64,000 nucleotides of DNA from Sphaerolaimus hirsutus (GCA_964036195.1 CAXIWS010000776.1:16251-80250); one strand, 5' to 3'; positions 12,823 to 25,492 are shown, numbered from the stretch's first letter. Program-made: numbers and translations. The notes: generated by a model from the letters alone, not told the origin.

Positions 12823-13597
12823 CAACGATGGAAAAACACAGAAATAAAAACACAGAAACTCGTTGAGTTTCTGTGTTTTTGTTTTACACAGAAACACGGA
12901 AACTCGCAAATTTTGAAAAACAAGGAAACTCAAATGAGTTTTTTATCAGAGAACACGGAAACACAGAAACACGGAAACACAGAAAAGTTTTTTGAGTTTT
13001 TTCATCGGATTTTCAAAATAAGTAAATTTGAAGGCACTTTGTTATGTAATGAGTTGATGAAAAAAAACGTTTTTTTATTATGAACACATTGTCCCTTAAA
13101 TGCGATTGTTTGTTGAAATTTAATATGAGGTATTTTGGGACAGGTAAGTAGTTCAGTTATCCTGAAGGCTTCAATGGATAGGTACATGTTCAAATTTAGT
13201 TGCAGTACAAATCAAATCCGTAGTCTCCCATGCAGTGCACATCCATTCAAGAATTTTGGAGTACTGCATAAATTGTTGTTTTTTTAACAGGTTGTGGTGT
13301 AGATGTGCTCATTGTAGACATTTTTATGGACTTTTTCAATACTTGAATGAATACGCAGCTGTTAAGTGTGGTTGAAACCTGTGTAAAACCAGTATTGGTT
13401 GAGAAAACTGCTGTTTTCACGTTTAAATGCTGTAAACATAACTTTTTGGAAAAAACTTAAGTTTTTTCAAAAAACATAGAAATAAAAACAGAGTTACTCA
13501 AGTTTTTTTAGTGAAAAAAACTCAAAACACAGGTATTCATTTTTGAAAAACTCAAAACACAGAAAGTGTTTTTATTTGGAGAACTTACCCATCGTTG
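12823..13597. mobile_element. hAT-type element with 8-bp TSD GCTACGAC
   Basis: The TIR CAACGATGG lies at both ends and the 8-bp duplication GCTACGAC at 12815-12822 and 13598-13605. It is inserted into an older repeat containing GGCGCCATTGGCGCTTGGCG. The mirror copy is 35652-36429. Confidence 0.85.
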
Positions 13598-14136
13598 GCT
13601 ACGACACCATTGGCGCTTGGCGTCCTCATTCTGTGGCTCCCTTGGTGCCTGGCGCGCAGTGCGGAAACAGCACACAATGGCGCCAACACTGTTTCAAGTT
13701 ACTGTTTTTTGTAATGTGATAAATTTCGTAATTCATTGCTCCAAAGTAAAAACGAAATATTATGCTGAAAAACGGTATAATTTTTGCTTCATCATTCCGA
13801 TGGGTTATGGTAGCTTTCCATACTAAGTGTGATGTCCGCTGAGTATATCACAGTAAATTTCACGTTGTCACTAGCTCCATGCACCAGCATCATGGCATTT
13901 CACCATCCACAGTCCCAATCTCCACGCCACCCACCTAAACTGCCACTGCCAGCACCACATGTGCGCAGCTGCGGTAAGCTGGGCCACGGTCTGCCTGCCA
14001 GCGGCCACCATGCCAACTTGCACCACGGCCGTGTGGTGCTGCACTTCGGTCACTCGGTACACTGGTACACCGCTTGGCTGGGGGGGGGGGGGATGGGCGA
14101 GGTCTGTTTGTTGTTGATTGAGTTAGGAAGACTAGG

Positions 14137-14300
14137 AGCCAGTTCCGCAAAATGAGAAGTGATCAGTGAAATGGCAAAAGCGATGAGAAATTACATTCTA
14201 TTTTAAATTTTTTACTTTGCTTTTGCCAATTCATTTGTCATTTCAATTTACTTCGCATTTGCCATTTTACCCCTCACTTCTCAATTTGCGGCACTGGCAC
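14137..14300. mobile_element. MITE with GTGCCAGTTCCGC ends
   Basis: The termini CCAGTTCCGCAAAATGAGAAG and the inverse of GTGCCAGTGCCGCAAATTGAG face each other, with GCCAATTCATTTG-type core repeats. The mirror copy is 34947-35110. The ends match the CAGTCCC introner-like family at the first bases. Confidence 0.65.
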
Positions 14301-14570
14301 CAGACACTTTATTTCTCAAAAATGATGACTTTTTACATAGAATTGTCAGAGACATCTAGATTCGCTTTGAAATTCTGCATCTTTGTTGCAAATTGCAAGT
14401 TGTAGTTGAGAAAGTACTTGCAAACTAAACACCTTCCCATTCAAGATCAGCAGGCAATTTTTGAATTCACTTTGGGTGCCCTATCTCCAGTTGTGGGGTA
14501 AAATGGCAGCACACCCTGTGATTTTAACAATTCAAAAGTGAATTTTCTTTCAATTTTTGATCCTGCAATT

Positions 14571-15632
14571 GAAGCGTCTACTTCTACAAGTCGACAAGTC
14601 CAAAATATGAAAATTTCGAGTTAGGCCCAGAAACGCCATCTGGGGCTACTTCCGCACATATTTTTATCATTTTCCATAAAATTTTTGACCTCACATGCCC
14701 ATATGGCAAAGTGCCAAATTTGACATTTTTTGGGAAAAATGCAAATACTTCGGGCAAGTAGTCGACAAGTCCATCCCTCCGCTTCCTTTTTTACGGGAAA
14801 AAATAGCAAGAAATGTGATATGTCCACTATGGACAGCTACTTCTAAAAGTCGACAAGTGCATAAATTGCCCATCAGGCAGCCTCGGCCTCCCCGGGAACA
14901 AAAATGTTCTCTAGTGCAAGAAGTCGACAAGTCCATTTCCCTCCCCAAAACAGTTTTGCTCTGACCGAATAGAAATATATGGACACCGAATTTTTCACAT
15001 AAAGGATGAGAGCAGGGGCTGAAAATTTGACACTTTATTGTCAACATATGGAACTTAATGGAAAACATGAGAGAGCCAAATTGGACACGCACCACGGGCC
15101 TGGAATTGGGTCCGAAACTTAAAATGCGATTACCGTATTACCTCGAAATACCCCCATGGGGGTTTATTATTTCGCCAGCAAAATTTGAGGGGAGGTTAAT
15201 TCGAGGGGGGGGGGGTTTATTCGAGGGGGGGTCTTATTATTTCGTCAGAAATTTTCGTAAGTATTGTAGTAAATAGTAGGCATTTGCATGCCCAAAACAG
15301 GTAATAAGTGTGTCCAAACAAGATATATTTAGTAGATTAGCTACACAAACATGTCCATGTGTAGCTGCAATACAAATAAACAGTAATATACATCATGTAC
15401 ATTGCATACATGACGTATTTATTATGTACATGACGTACATCATTCCGAAGGGGGGGGTATTTCGAGGGGGGGTTTATTATTTCCCCAGCCCTTTTTGAGG
15501 GGGGGGGGGTTAATTCGAGGGGGGGGTTAATTCGAGGGGGGGGTTAATTCAAGGGGGGGGGATAATTCGAGGTAATACGGTAACTCCAAATAACATTTTG
15601 TGGACTTGTCGACTTTTAGAGGTAGACGCCTC
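14571..15632. mobile_element. Family A element, AATT target, with nested MITE
   Basis: The ends are GAAGCGTCTACTTCTACAAG and the inverse of GAGGCGTCTACCTC, flanked by AATT (14567-14570, 15633-15636). A TA-target MITE with CCGTATTACCTCG ends is nested at 15133-15580. Mirror copies are 33611-34676 and 33663-34114. Confidence 0.8.
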
Positions 15633-18451
15633 AATTATTTCATTATTTTTTTCGACTGAAAACATAGTCATCATACTGTTAACGGCTTTCACAAACCAAA
15701 CCCAGTCCACAATCAAACAAACATTGAACTGTTTCTCATCATGGTTCTCCAGTCCCGTGTACTCGATGCCAGCGACAAAGTCCCGTTGCACAGCGGTGGG
15801 CAGGTGCAGCTGTGGCTTTGTTGCTTTACCGTCTGCGGCAGCTGGCCCATTGCTGTCGAAAACGATGCCTTCCTTGTCCTGCAGTGTGGAGGGTGTTGGA
15901 ATGATAATAAAACCTGGCAGATTTGGGTTGCTGATGGACTATGGGGTATTTTGAACTGGCTTCTCATTTGTGATGGCAAATATAAAGTCGAATATGGCAG
16001 AGCAGAGTAAAAGTAAACACTTTTGGCTACTTATGTTTACTGCTATTGATACACCGGATAAATCGTTCATGTTTAATTACTGTTTGACATTGCAAAACAA
16101 TGGGTAACTTTCATGAATGCTATTTGTGTTTTTTTCACAATTTTTAAAATCACTATTTGATCCTGAATAAAATAGCAAAAGTTGGTTGCTATTCGATATT
16201 CAATAAAATTGATATTTTTGATATCACATAAATAATTGCAGTGCAAAAATACCATAATCCCTGGCTGTTCCGTTGGCATCTCAGACAATCTTTCTTGGTT
16301 GATAACATTGTTCCAGGTGCTTCCAATTTTGGGGGCAGGGCAACTCGCATCTGTGTTTGTACAGGGCAAGATACATATTCAAAATGTAATGAATGTGGGG
16401 CAGAGAAACACATCACTGCAGATAGTTGTACCGTAAATTATTTGGGCGATATGTCAAGTGCTTCTTTTCCACTCGTTGTATTTTTGTTTTAAGCTAAATT
16501 ATGAATTCTGAGCCGATTGACATTGTACTATTGACGGTATGATTCACTATGTTTTGCAGTTCACAATAAGGGTTAATTTTAGAATAATTTTTCTCAAGTC
16601 ATATTCTGTGACACAATGTGATCCATTCATTGAAACTTTGCGGGATTCAACTTCTTTTCACCTAAAATGTTTCACAAAGTGATACTATTTTTAATATACC
16701 TACACCTATTTCAATATAACCCATCATATATAATTACAATTCAGTGATTACCCATCACTACCCCAAACACACTGAGACACAATCCACAATGCCAAACCTG
16801 TTGGTGGCACAGCAGCTTTCTGTGGCTGTGGCACCAGCACTGGTGCCACCCTCTGTGGCCACTCCACAATGCCTTCATAATGTGCTGCTCCGTACTCTAT
16901 TTGGAGGGTTTCATCCAAAATATTGTTCATGTACAGCCCACAGTAGAGCACAAATCGATGGGTGCCTGTGATGAGTTTGAAGTTTTGGTGATTGGATCAA
17001 GTTTCTGCTGTGCATGGTGCTATTCAGCAAAGTGGTTTGAAGTTGTGTTTGAGTGAGTAGTTGAGTAGGCTTTGAGGGTATCTTCTGAACCAGTAAGTGC
17101 ACATTTTCACAAACCTTTATAAGTGGTTACTTGTGCATGTCAAATCAGTGCACCTGGTAAGTACTAGTAAAGCACTATAACAAAAATAAATCCACCTAAC
17201 TTCCACCAAACTATAAACTCACCGGTGGCTTCATTTCTGAATTAGGTAACTTTCAAAAGTGTTCAGCTACATTAAAAGCTTTACATTGGCCTAAGCAGGC
17301 AATGTCTTAGCGGCAACCCATCAATGTCCAAAACAACACCAGCTAAACCCACCATTCAAATGAGCCACAATAACCCCAGCAGGCTTGTGCAAAGTAAGTC
17401 CATCATAACAGGCCTCTGCAGCAGCCACCAATGCCTTTGTAGGTTTGTCCCTGTGCCTCAATCCAAACTCGCTGGGGCAGAATGTCTGCACGTGCTGCAG
17501 CACTGCGTGGTTGCCTATGATGTGTTGCTCTGCTATGTTGAAGCGGGACTCCGACAGGAGAACGGAGTCGTGCGTTTTGTATTCCTGATAGGTGGGGAGG
17601 GAGGTTTTTTTTTGGGGTGAGGGGGGTGAGTAGTGATGGAAAAGTGCCAGGCAATGTTGTGATGTGTGGCTATGGTACAGTGACCTTTGATGGTTGCTGT
17701 TGAAATGTGTTGTATTTCTGGGGCATTTTTGCTTGTGTTTTGTGGTAAATGTGAAACACATTAAGGTATGTGAATTGCAAATTACAACACTGTAACATGT
17801 GTTGCATTTCTGGGGCATTTCTGGGTGTGTTCTTTGAAAAATGTGAAACACATTGAGAAATGTGAATTGCAAATTACAACATTGTAACATGTGCTGCATT
17901 TATGGAACATTTTTGGATGTGTTTTATGGAAAATGTGAAATGCGTTGACGTATGTGAATTGCAAAATACAACATTGTAACATGTGTTACATAAGTGCGAA
18001 TGTGATTACGTGTTTCACACTCAATGTTTCACCAGCAGCCTGCATGCACACCTTTGGCTTCAGAAAGTGTCTTTTTTATCACATTGGAATAAAAATTTGA
18101 ACATTCTAAACAATTAAAAAATCAGAAACATTGCCAATTTTAACATCTTTGTTCACAATTGTTACATTCCCATAGTCTGTGACAGCACCCATCAGTGACA
18201 GCACCCATCAAAAGCGGACATTCCCACCCCAACAAACCAGCACACTCAGACACGCATAATGTGTGCACATTGGCCCACCCTTTGAGCACTTGTGTCCGGG
18301 CGTGGGCGCCGACATGACCACCAGCGCCAGGTCCAGTCTCAGTTGTTCACGCATGCGCTCTGGCTGTTCCCCCATGCAGCCACTGTTGTAGGTGTATGAG
18401 TCACCAAAGTAGTCCTTGGTGCGGATCTGTGAATACATATGATGTGTTGAA

Positions 18452-18912
18452 TTCTAAAAGTCGACAAGTCCAAAAAATGAAAATTTTGAATTAGGCCTGG
18501 AAACGTCATCTGGGGCTACTCCCGCACATTTTTCAAAAGTTTCCATCAATTTTTTGACCTCGTATGCCTAGTGCCAATGTTGACATTTTTTCAGAAAATA
18601 CAAAAAATTCGGGCAAGAAGTCGACAAGTCCACCTTCCACAGTGCAAGAAGTCGACAAGTCCATTTCTTTCCCCAAAACAGTTTTGCACTGTCCAAATGT
18701 AATTTTACGGACACGCAATTTTTCACATATAATTTACGTTGAGAGCAGGCGCTGAAAATGTGTCACTTTATTGTCAACATTTGGAACTTAATTGTAGGCA
18801 TGAGAGAGCCAAATTGAAGACGCAACATGGAGCTGAAATTGGATCGGGAACTTAAAATGCGATTTACTCAAAATTTTGTGGACTTGTCAACCTTTCAAAT
18901 TAGACGCCTCAT
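18452..18912. mobile_element. Family A fragment
   Basis: It has the GAATTCTAAAAGTCGACAAG inner terminus on one side and AAATTAGACGCCTC on the other. The outermost bases of one end are missing. The mirror copy is about 29752-30219; the two copies differ by a short T/G-rich insertion near 29995. Confidence 0.65.
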
Positions 18913-20003
18913 ATATGTAGGTATTGGCATGGTTTATAGGAGTAGCATACTTGTCCAGGTCACCATGTATGAAATATGTTTTCAACATATTAACTGTCTG
19001 CATCAAGCCCAGCACATATTCCATTTTTGTCGATCAGAAGAAGATTTTTCGATCACCCTATTTTTCCTATGTTACAGTACTGTAAAATGCCATACTATGC
19101 CAACAAATTTACTATTCAGCACTGTAGAACAGGAATGTTAGACGTTTTTTTATGATGGAAAAAGACCCACCCCACAAATTTTTAGACAAAGAATGCAATA
19201 ACAATTCATGAGACGTAAACTACAAGCTAACTTTGTATACTAATAAATTGAACAACCCCCCCCCCCCAGACATTTCTTTGGCTATTGGTAGCCTACGGGG
19301 CCTGCATGGCATGTGCAGCCATACAGTGGGCTGCGCAACGCCCCGACAGAGCACTGCAAGACAAGATCGCCCCCCCCCCGCTACACTGGCAGACTGAGTT
19401 TTCCATGTTTCTAGCGGTTGTAGTGCTCTGCACAATATTTCCATTCATTAATTTAATTTCCCAATGTACCATCTTTTAATTAAGACCAACTATTTAATTG
19501 TCAAATTGCAAGTAAGCAACATTCCATGTGTCACAAGGTGAGAGGGGAATTTCACGTGTTTGATAAGAGTGCCGTGGCGTGGCATGCGGACACTTTTGAA
19601 GTTGTTGGCACGGTGTTGTGACTTTCTGGGCGGCCGAATGCACATTTCCACTTATCTGTGGGCTTAGGCGGAGACTGCAGCTGAAAATTAGGTGGTGACC
19701 AGGAAGAATGGAACAATGATTTTTTGGAAACCGACAATTGTACATAGTACATTATGTTCCAAGTTTCTACCCATGTTGACCAGATTGTTGACAGTGTCAT
19801 CTGGTATTGGTGGGTAGTAGAGACAGCCCCTGATCACGCCCCATAGTGACAAGTCGCAGTCTGAAAAAACATATTCGGCCGCCCTAGCAAAAATATCCCA
19901 CCACGCTCGGAAGGGCAAAGTCAGCGGGCTGAAACCTTTCTCACGGGTGCAGTCTGGCTGGACAGTCACAATAGTGTGCCGTGGCATTGAAGGTGAAAAG
20001 CAC

Positions 20004-21012
20004 CTGTGTTTGCGAGCATTTAGCTAGTTACCGCAATCCTTGAATAAAAAACCTCAATCGAAAAAGATTAAAGTGACACATAGGAGTCCTGTGAATAATT
20101 ATTTTGTGTCGACAACAGAAGTTTTTTCATGAGCTCAAGTATCTGTGATTTGTGTATTATTAATTAGGTAGAATTATATCATTAATTAGTGTCATTTGTA
20201 AGCTCACATTTCGATTGGATAATTATTGTTCATATAAAATTCACTGTGTATGTTTTTTGATGTTCTATGTTGATTATTCAGTTAATTCATTCTATTCGCT
20301 CCCTTTTGGTTATATTTAAGCATTGCGCTGCTATATTATATTAGTTAGATTACACATAATTAGTTTAGGTATTATAAGTAAGTATGGGAGGTTTGGTGCA
20401 TTTCTGTATATTTAAGTTACGCTTGAATAAGCCCCATTGGCATGAAGCTAATATTTTAGTGCCTTTTGATTGATTAATCATTTCTAAATGTAATCATTAG
20501 CTATTTCATTTTCATTAGATGCATTTATATCAAGTTTATGTTTTGTGACTTTTTGTGGTGCCTTTTTGTAGTAACTATGTGTCCCTGATTTTATGATTTT
20601 AAGTGTCAAAGCTGTTTGTGATTATTTTGTGTCTTTTCGCTGAAATTGTATTTCGGTTTCTTTGTATTTGCCTTGATTATGGTAGTTACCTACGCCTTAT
20701 AAGTAGCCATTTGTTGTTTTTTCGGTTACTTCGACTTTGAGAAATTTTGCATCGACTTTTACTGCTTCGCATATTTTCATCGCCCAAATAAAGCGCTTCT
20801 CAAATTCAACTTGGACCACATTGAGTATAATTACTAACTTTATTCGTTTTCTGTTTGGCTAATTAACATCACTTTTAATAACTGCGCTGCTTGTGCTAGG
20901 TGTAGGCGCTGTGCATGCCGCTGGAAACAGAGCAGCGTGACCTTGGGGAGGTCACTGCACGCTCTGCAAAAAACGTGTCTTCGGACAGTTCCCATAATTT
21001 GAAAGACAACAC
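20004..21012. other. AT-rich intron f/g, no gene seen
   Basis: Intronic sequence of the large gene (mirror 27686-28667), with no second gene. An 86-codon plus-strand frame at 20915-21175 overlaps exon f and is read as its shadow. Confidence 0.5.
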
Positions 21013-21217
21013 CTGGACCCACGGGCCCCATGCAGTGCACACCACGGCCAAGCAAACACCGGCGCAGTGTTATAGGGAAAGGCAGTGCATGGCAAACTTT
21101 TTGAACCCGTATAGCCAAAACAGAGGCACACACGGATTCATGACAGGAACTCCAAAGAATGTGAACATCACCTAATAACTCTCTCTGAAGACATTTGACT
21201 GGGGTGAATAGTGATTA

Positions 21218-21627
21218 CCCTATTTCTTCTAATAGAAGAGCGCCATTCTATTTTTTTCAGCAACTTTTTTACCTGCCATTCTATTGGAGGTTGCCGTTCT
21301 TAATTTCACCAATTTTTCATACATTTTTCATTTGAACATAGTTCTATTTTTATGAAACTTGAGCAACATATTTATATCAGAGCATCAATTTGTAACTTAG
21401 GTAATATCAATATTTGAATGCTTTGGACGTTCTCGCCATCCATTTCTATGTTTGTACGTGTTCTGGCACCCTTCCAAGGTAACATCTACCTGCCGTTCTA
21501 TTGGAGGTGCTGTTCTATTGGAGGCTGCTGTTCTATTGTTTTCATGAGTGCAAAAGAGCCGAAGCCTGCGGTTCTATTGGAGGTGCCATCCTATTGGAGG
21601 TATGCCATTCTATTAGAATAAATATGG
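21218..21627. mobile_element. TA-target element with TTCTATTGGAGG repeats
   Basis: Flanked by TA, with ends CCCTATTTCTTCTAATAGAA and the inverse of CCATATTTATTCTAATAGAA. Multiple GTTCTATTGGAGGTG units lie inside. The mirror copy 27071-27480 has the same 410-base length. Confidence 0.7.
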
Positions 21628-22023
21628 TAGGTATGTCATAATGATGTCATCACAGGGACAGAATTTTTGATACTTCTACATTCACAACCATCAAAACGCT
21701 TTTTGGGGCATTTTCGAGGTAAAGTTTCTTATCTGTACAACGATTTTCATTTTAAGGTAATGACCTTTAGGTAACTTTAGACCTCAAACAGAAAATCATT
21801 CGAGTCGTTTTTTGGTATATTACCATCACTGACCGTGTAGCAGGCTGCGGCTGTCTTGCCCTCTTCAGGGAAGCACTGTGTGTACCGTGGGGCAAATCCA
21901 TAGTATGATGATCTTGATGGGCACACTCCATTGCAGAGAACACCAAAGCAACAATAGTGTTCTGTTTAGGGGGGGGGGGAGTCTTAGAAATATTTTCACT
22001 ACTGGAGTGTGCTGGGCACATTT

Positions 22024-22340
22024 GTAAAATATCATGCAAAGTGTCAATTGTCATGACAAGTGCAAAGAAAAGTGTCAATTGTCATGCAAAATGTCAAGTG
22101 TCATGTAAAATTTCAAGCAAAGTGTAAATTGTGAAAAAAAATCTTGTGTTTTTGTATACATAGTATGTTTTGTATCCAAATCTTATGTTTTTGTACCCAA
22201 AGTTCACATAAGATTTGGATTCAACAACAATGTAATTTGGATAAAAAACATAAGATTCAGAAAAAAAAACATAAGGTGTGGATACAATTTGCTTGACATT
22301 TTACATAACATTTTACATGTTACAAAGCCTGTAACTGTCC
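22024..22340. repeat. Inverted repeat of GTCAATTGTCATGCAAARTG type
   Basis: Arms of GTGTCAATTGTCATG and GACATTTTACATAACA surround AAAACATAAGATTTGGATAC inverted units. The mirror copy is about 25978-26300. It is related by sequence style to the CAGTCCC foldback elements. Confidence 0.5.
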
Positions 22341-23374
22341 CCCAGATCCATGAATAAACAGGTAGACACTCAAGCAATGAGAAATGATTTTACAAAAAAA
22401 GATGAATTTTTTTACAAGTTTACAAAAATACCAATTTTTATACAATTTTTATTTTTATTCTTAAATTTTCCATTTTATCTTATTTTATTTTATTCTTAAA
22501 TTTTCAATTTTATTTTTATGTTTTTCTGAGATTTTGCCAACCCTGCCTTTGATCAAAATTTGACTCAGATATCAGATTTTTCTTGCACTAAGATGCAAGG
22601 CTTTGGTATAGGGCAGTGAAAAAAACTACAAATGATGAGTAATGACCCAACAAAATAAAATGACATTTGTCAACATTAAATTGTGCCAGCAGCATGGCGC
22701 CAGCCCACAAATACTATTTCATAATTTCATAGATATAGTAAATACAAATGCACAGACCACCATCAGCCTCAGCAGTTCCTCCGATGGGAAATAGCTTTGT
22801 GCAGGTGCGATTGTTCTTGTCAGCCACTCGCTGGAACTCATCTCGGAAGTGCACAAATGTGTGCTCCTTCGATCCATCTGTGTTGATCTGTGTTTATAAA
22901 TGAAAAAACTTCAATAAATTGATCAAGTTGATAAAAACATTGGTGGGTACCATGGGGTACCTACATATGCCCAGGATGATGGCCTCTTGAGTTTGAATAT
23001 GAGTCGGACCTTAACGAGTCAATAGCCACTCCAGTAATAAAACTTAGATACCTGTCTAAATAAGTGCGTACAGCACCGTCAGTGTGCTAAAAACTCTAGC
23101 GCGCACATTCATGTATTTATTCAACAAAAATGGGACTAATGAGGTAAAAATTTAGCATAAAATCATACCCCAATACATTCAATTCGAACGGAAATACAAT
23201 TTGAATCCATTGATTAATCTTTTTGCAAGTTCGACGGTTCATCGTTCTCTGCTTCTTATCTGTAAGACGCATCTGATGAACCGTTGGTCGAAAAAAAAAT
23301 TTCATCCACTCATACCGCTTCGTCAATTTTTACGGCGAATTTCGATGATCCAGAGACGGTCACCTTAGAACTAT

Positions 23375-23692
23375 GCTGGCGCCATTGTGGCGCCCTTTTA
23401 GGGCAGGGCGCCAGGCGCCAAGGGCGCCACAGAAAAAACTATGGTGTCGCCATTGTGGCGCCCGTTTAGGGCAGGGCGCCACAGAAAAAAACTATGCTGG
23501 CGCCATTGTGGCGCCCTTTTAGGGCAGGGCGCCACAGAAAAAACTATGCTGGCGCCATTGTGGCGCCCTTTTAGGGCAGGGCGCCAAGCGCCCAGGGCGC
23601 CATGGCGCCTTTCAGAAAGTGGGCGCCAGGCGCCAGGGGCGCCACAGAAAAAGGGCGCCAAGCGCCAATGGCGCCATTCCATCACTAGGTGT
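23375..23692. repeat. GGCGCC-rich tandem array ending in hAT-like terminus
   Basis: Four units of roughly 55 bases contain GGCGCCATTGTGGCGCC and TTTTAGGGCAGGGCGCC. The right end reads GGCGCCATTCCATCACTA, an inverted TAGTGATGGAATGGCGCC terminus of the hAT type. Long frames on either strand follow from the array. Confidence 0.7.
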
Positions 23693-23973
23693 GAGTCTCA
23701 AAACATCTAAGGTGTTCTTGAGGGGTTGTTTTCACATTTCGGTTCACTTGAATTAGTGCTCTGATACTAAAATGTTTCTCATGTTTCATTGAAAATACTA
23801 TGTTCAGATGAAACATCTGTCAAACATATTGGTGAAAAAGTAGAACAGCAGTCTCACTAGAATGGAACCTCCAATAGAATGGCAGGTAAAAAAGTTGACG
23901 AAAAAAATAGAACAGTGCTCTTCTATTAGAAGACATGCAGTAATGTCACATATTGAACATATTTACCACTCAC

Positions 23974-24197
23974 CGTTAACATGCAAAGGGATGGTGTTCT
24001 TTTAGCGATACGAAATTCACCAACATCCCCTCCATCGACACATGGCTGTGATCGACCGTACATACGCTCTATACCCGGCAGCCAATATTGGAGGTATGCA
24101 CAATCCGGTGTGCTGCAAGTGCAGCGGAGCTTGTGCCCACCCAGGTAGTTGCAGTCAAACAGGTAGCCCGCATCACCTTCCAGCGTCACAGTCATGG
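23974..24197 (-). CDS. Exon c, Cys-rich, large gene
   Basis: The acceptor is CTATTGCAG before 24197 and the donor is GTGAGT after 23974. The only open frame begins with two bases completing a codon, then reads MTVTLEGDAGYLFDCNYLGG and continues for 74 residues, with cysteines in the arrangement C-x8-C-x-C-x4-C and two more further on. It ends in phase 0, as exon d requires. It has no second copy in the window. A secreted or extracellular role is a guess from the cysteines. Confidence 0.75.
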
Positions 24198-24239
24198 CTG
24201 CAATAGGATGTGGGTATTAAACATATATATGATGCTTCT

Positions 24240-24725
24240 ATCCAGAGTTGTTAAAAGTAATGAACTTTTTTCAAAGTATACATAAATGTAAAGTATTTAT
24301 TTTTACTCACCCCCAAATACAAAAAACGTAAAGTATTTTTTTCTTACTTTTACTCAAGAGAGTAATATACTAATCCGGTAGAAAACATAAAAGTGGGTAT
24401 TTTTTGGAATTTTGCTCCAATTTTCTAACTAAAAATAACTAATTTTCTCACCTTTTCGACCATTTTAACCCTTCAAATTAACTAGTGCACGTGTCATTTG
24501 CCTATTTTCAGCTAGGTATTTTTGCGTATTTTTTCTTATTTTTCGCTTTTACCTCCATTTTTCCCATATACCTATGCCATGAAAAACCTATCACAATCCC
24601 TATCTGAAATACAGTTTGTGTACTCCAGTACTTTCAAAAAGTATATGTAAAAGTATTTACTCAGTACTCAAGTATACGTACTTTTGTTGTAAACGTAAAT
24701 ACGTTTGAATATCTAAGTCTGGCAA
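24240..24725. mobile_element. TACTT-rich hAT-like non-autonomous element
   Basis: The outer bases are CAGAGTTGTTAAAAGTAA and the inverse of GGTTGCCAGACTTAG. The interior has AAGTATTTATTTTTACTC and ACTTTTGTTGTAAACG stretches typical of short hAT-derived repeats. TSD not resolved. It lies in intron b/c and may have removed the original donor of exon b. Confidence 0.5.
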
Positions 24726-24726
24726 C

Positions 24727-24804
24727 CACATTCTGATTCTGTGCTGGACACTCTCCAGCTATGGGAACTTGGATTGATTCAAAAGTTTTGAGGAATTCCT
24801 TTAC
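24727..24804 (-). CDS. Exon b, large gene
   Basis: The acceptor TTTTTCAG precedes 24804. The frame reads VKEFLKTFESIQVPIAGECP and a further AQNQNV, 26 codons, and joins exon a in phase 0 across a 49-base intron (24805-24853). The donor side is weak: GTTGCC, directly next to a transposon terminus. Its phase does not match exon c, so the 3' edge is uncertain. Confidence 0.55.
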
Positions 24805-24853
24805 CTGAAAAATCTCCACTACAGCAGTGGGGGAGGGCCTGTCTGTGACCCAC

Positions 24854-24940
24854 CTCAGTGTGGGCTTCCATAAAAATATTCAACTTTTTGAGATTTTTGC
24901 TGTCGATGCCCAGCGAGGCACCCAATGGAGTTTGAAAAAA
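24854..24940 (-). CDS. Exon a, most upstream exon seen
   Basis: 29 codons including LGASLGIDSKNLKKLNIF and MEAHTE, with a canonical GTGGGT donor and a CCTAG acceptor. The upstream exon or start codon was not found between 24941 and the arm boundary. Confidence 0.6.
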
Positions 24941-25365
24941 CTAGGCTAAGAACAGGGTATTATTATAACGAGTGTTTTCAGTATATTTTTTCATATCTGT
25001 ATGTGATGATATAGATATTTAGATGATATGATGATGTAATATACTATATGTGATTATACACTACAGCATCATGAAGTAAATTCTCATTCTACACTGGGTA
25101 ACATAAATAAAGCCCCCTATATGAGCGCTGGATAGGCTAGCCACTGGCCACTGTATAACACACCATTTCTTTCAGGGAGCCTCTTCAAGCAAGAAACAGC
25201 GGTATCTAAGTTTTATTACTGGAGTGGCTATTGACTCGTTAAGGTCCGACTCATATTCAAACTCAAGAGGCCATCATCCTGGGCGTATGTAGGTACCCCA
25301 TGGTACCCACCAATGTTTTTATCAACTTGATCAATTTATTGAAGTTTTTTCATTTATAAACACAG

Positions 25366-25492
25366 ATCAACCCAGATGGATCGAAGGAGCACACATTTGT
25401 GCACTTCCGAGATGAGTTCCAGCGAGTGGCTGACAAGAACAATCGCACCTGCACAAAGCTATTTCCCATCGGAGGAACTGCTGAGGCTGATG
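25366..25492 (+). CDS. Exon d, large gene
   Basis: Acceptor AACACAG, donor GTGGTC; phase 0 in, phase 1 out; 42 codons including HTFVHFRDEFQRVADKNNRT. The left mirror is 22761-22887, with a Pro (right) to Thr (left) difference at codon 3. Confidence 0.75.

Larger units (their letters stand above)
2870..23052 (+). repeat. Left arm of giant inverted repeat (20.2 kb)
   Basis: This stretch matches the reverse complement of 25201-50249 from end to end. Exon e (21824-21961 against 26733-26870) is identical over 138 bases; other compared segments differ at a few percent of positions or less. Homology begins outside at GGAGGTATGA (2870-2879 against 50240-50249) and ends inside at GGTATCTAAG (23052 against 25201). 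Both arms share most nested transposons, so these predate the separation of the two copies. Confidence 0.93.
6228..24940 (-). pseudogene. Large Cys-rich multi-exon gene, left copy (partial)
   Basis: Function unknown. Read right to left, the candidate exons are: a 24854-24940, b 24727-24804, c 23974-24197, d 22761-22887, e 21824-21961, f 21013-21106, g 19771-20003, h 18279-18426, i 17353-17584, j 16798-16965, k 16253-16350, l 15723-15878, m 13959-14077, n 12614-12719, o 12056-12222, p 11413-11589, q 10967-11077, r 10636-10861, s 9227-9394, t 8655-8858, u 7803-7850, v about 6228-6376. Junctions d-e-f-g and i through v keep phase. The acceptor before exon f reads GG (21107-21108) where the right copy has AG. 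A one-base gain near 19300 would also shift the frame of the tentative exon between g and h. Only this copy is contiguous with exons a-c. No start or stop codon could be assigned. It may be a decayed copy or a diverged allele. Confidence 0.6.
23053..25200. other. Single-copy spacer between the two arms
   Basis: This 2148-base stretch has no counterpart elsewhere in the window. It carries exons a-c of the large gene on the minus strand, a GGCGCC-rich tandem array (23375-23692), a TTCTATTGGAGG-type fragment (about 23857-23945) and a TACTT-rich hAT-like element (about 24240-24725). The inner homology boundary lies within intron c/d of the left copy. Confidence 0.85.

Noticed and set aside
15713..16010. 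Opposite-strand frames over exon l and neighbours
   Set aside because: They are shadows of exon l, whose splice sites and phases are supported on the gene strand.
20915..21175. 86-codon plus-strand frame (mirror 27523-27783)
   Set aside because: It overlaps exon f on the opposite strand, which fits its neighbours in phase; this frame has no splice context of its own.
23270..23300. Hammerhead-like CTGATGA ... GAAA
   Set aside because: The closing base pair of stem II and the required flanking stems are missing, so the three-stem fold does not form.
25177..25204. Tiny plus-strand exon after TTTCTTTCAG at the arm junction
   Set aside because: 26 bases spanning the junction could splice to exon d's side, but there is no start codon, partner exon or conservation to support it.
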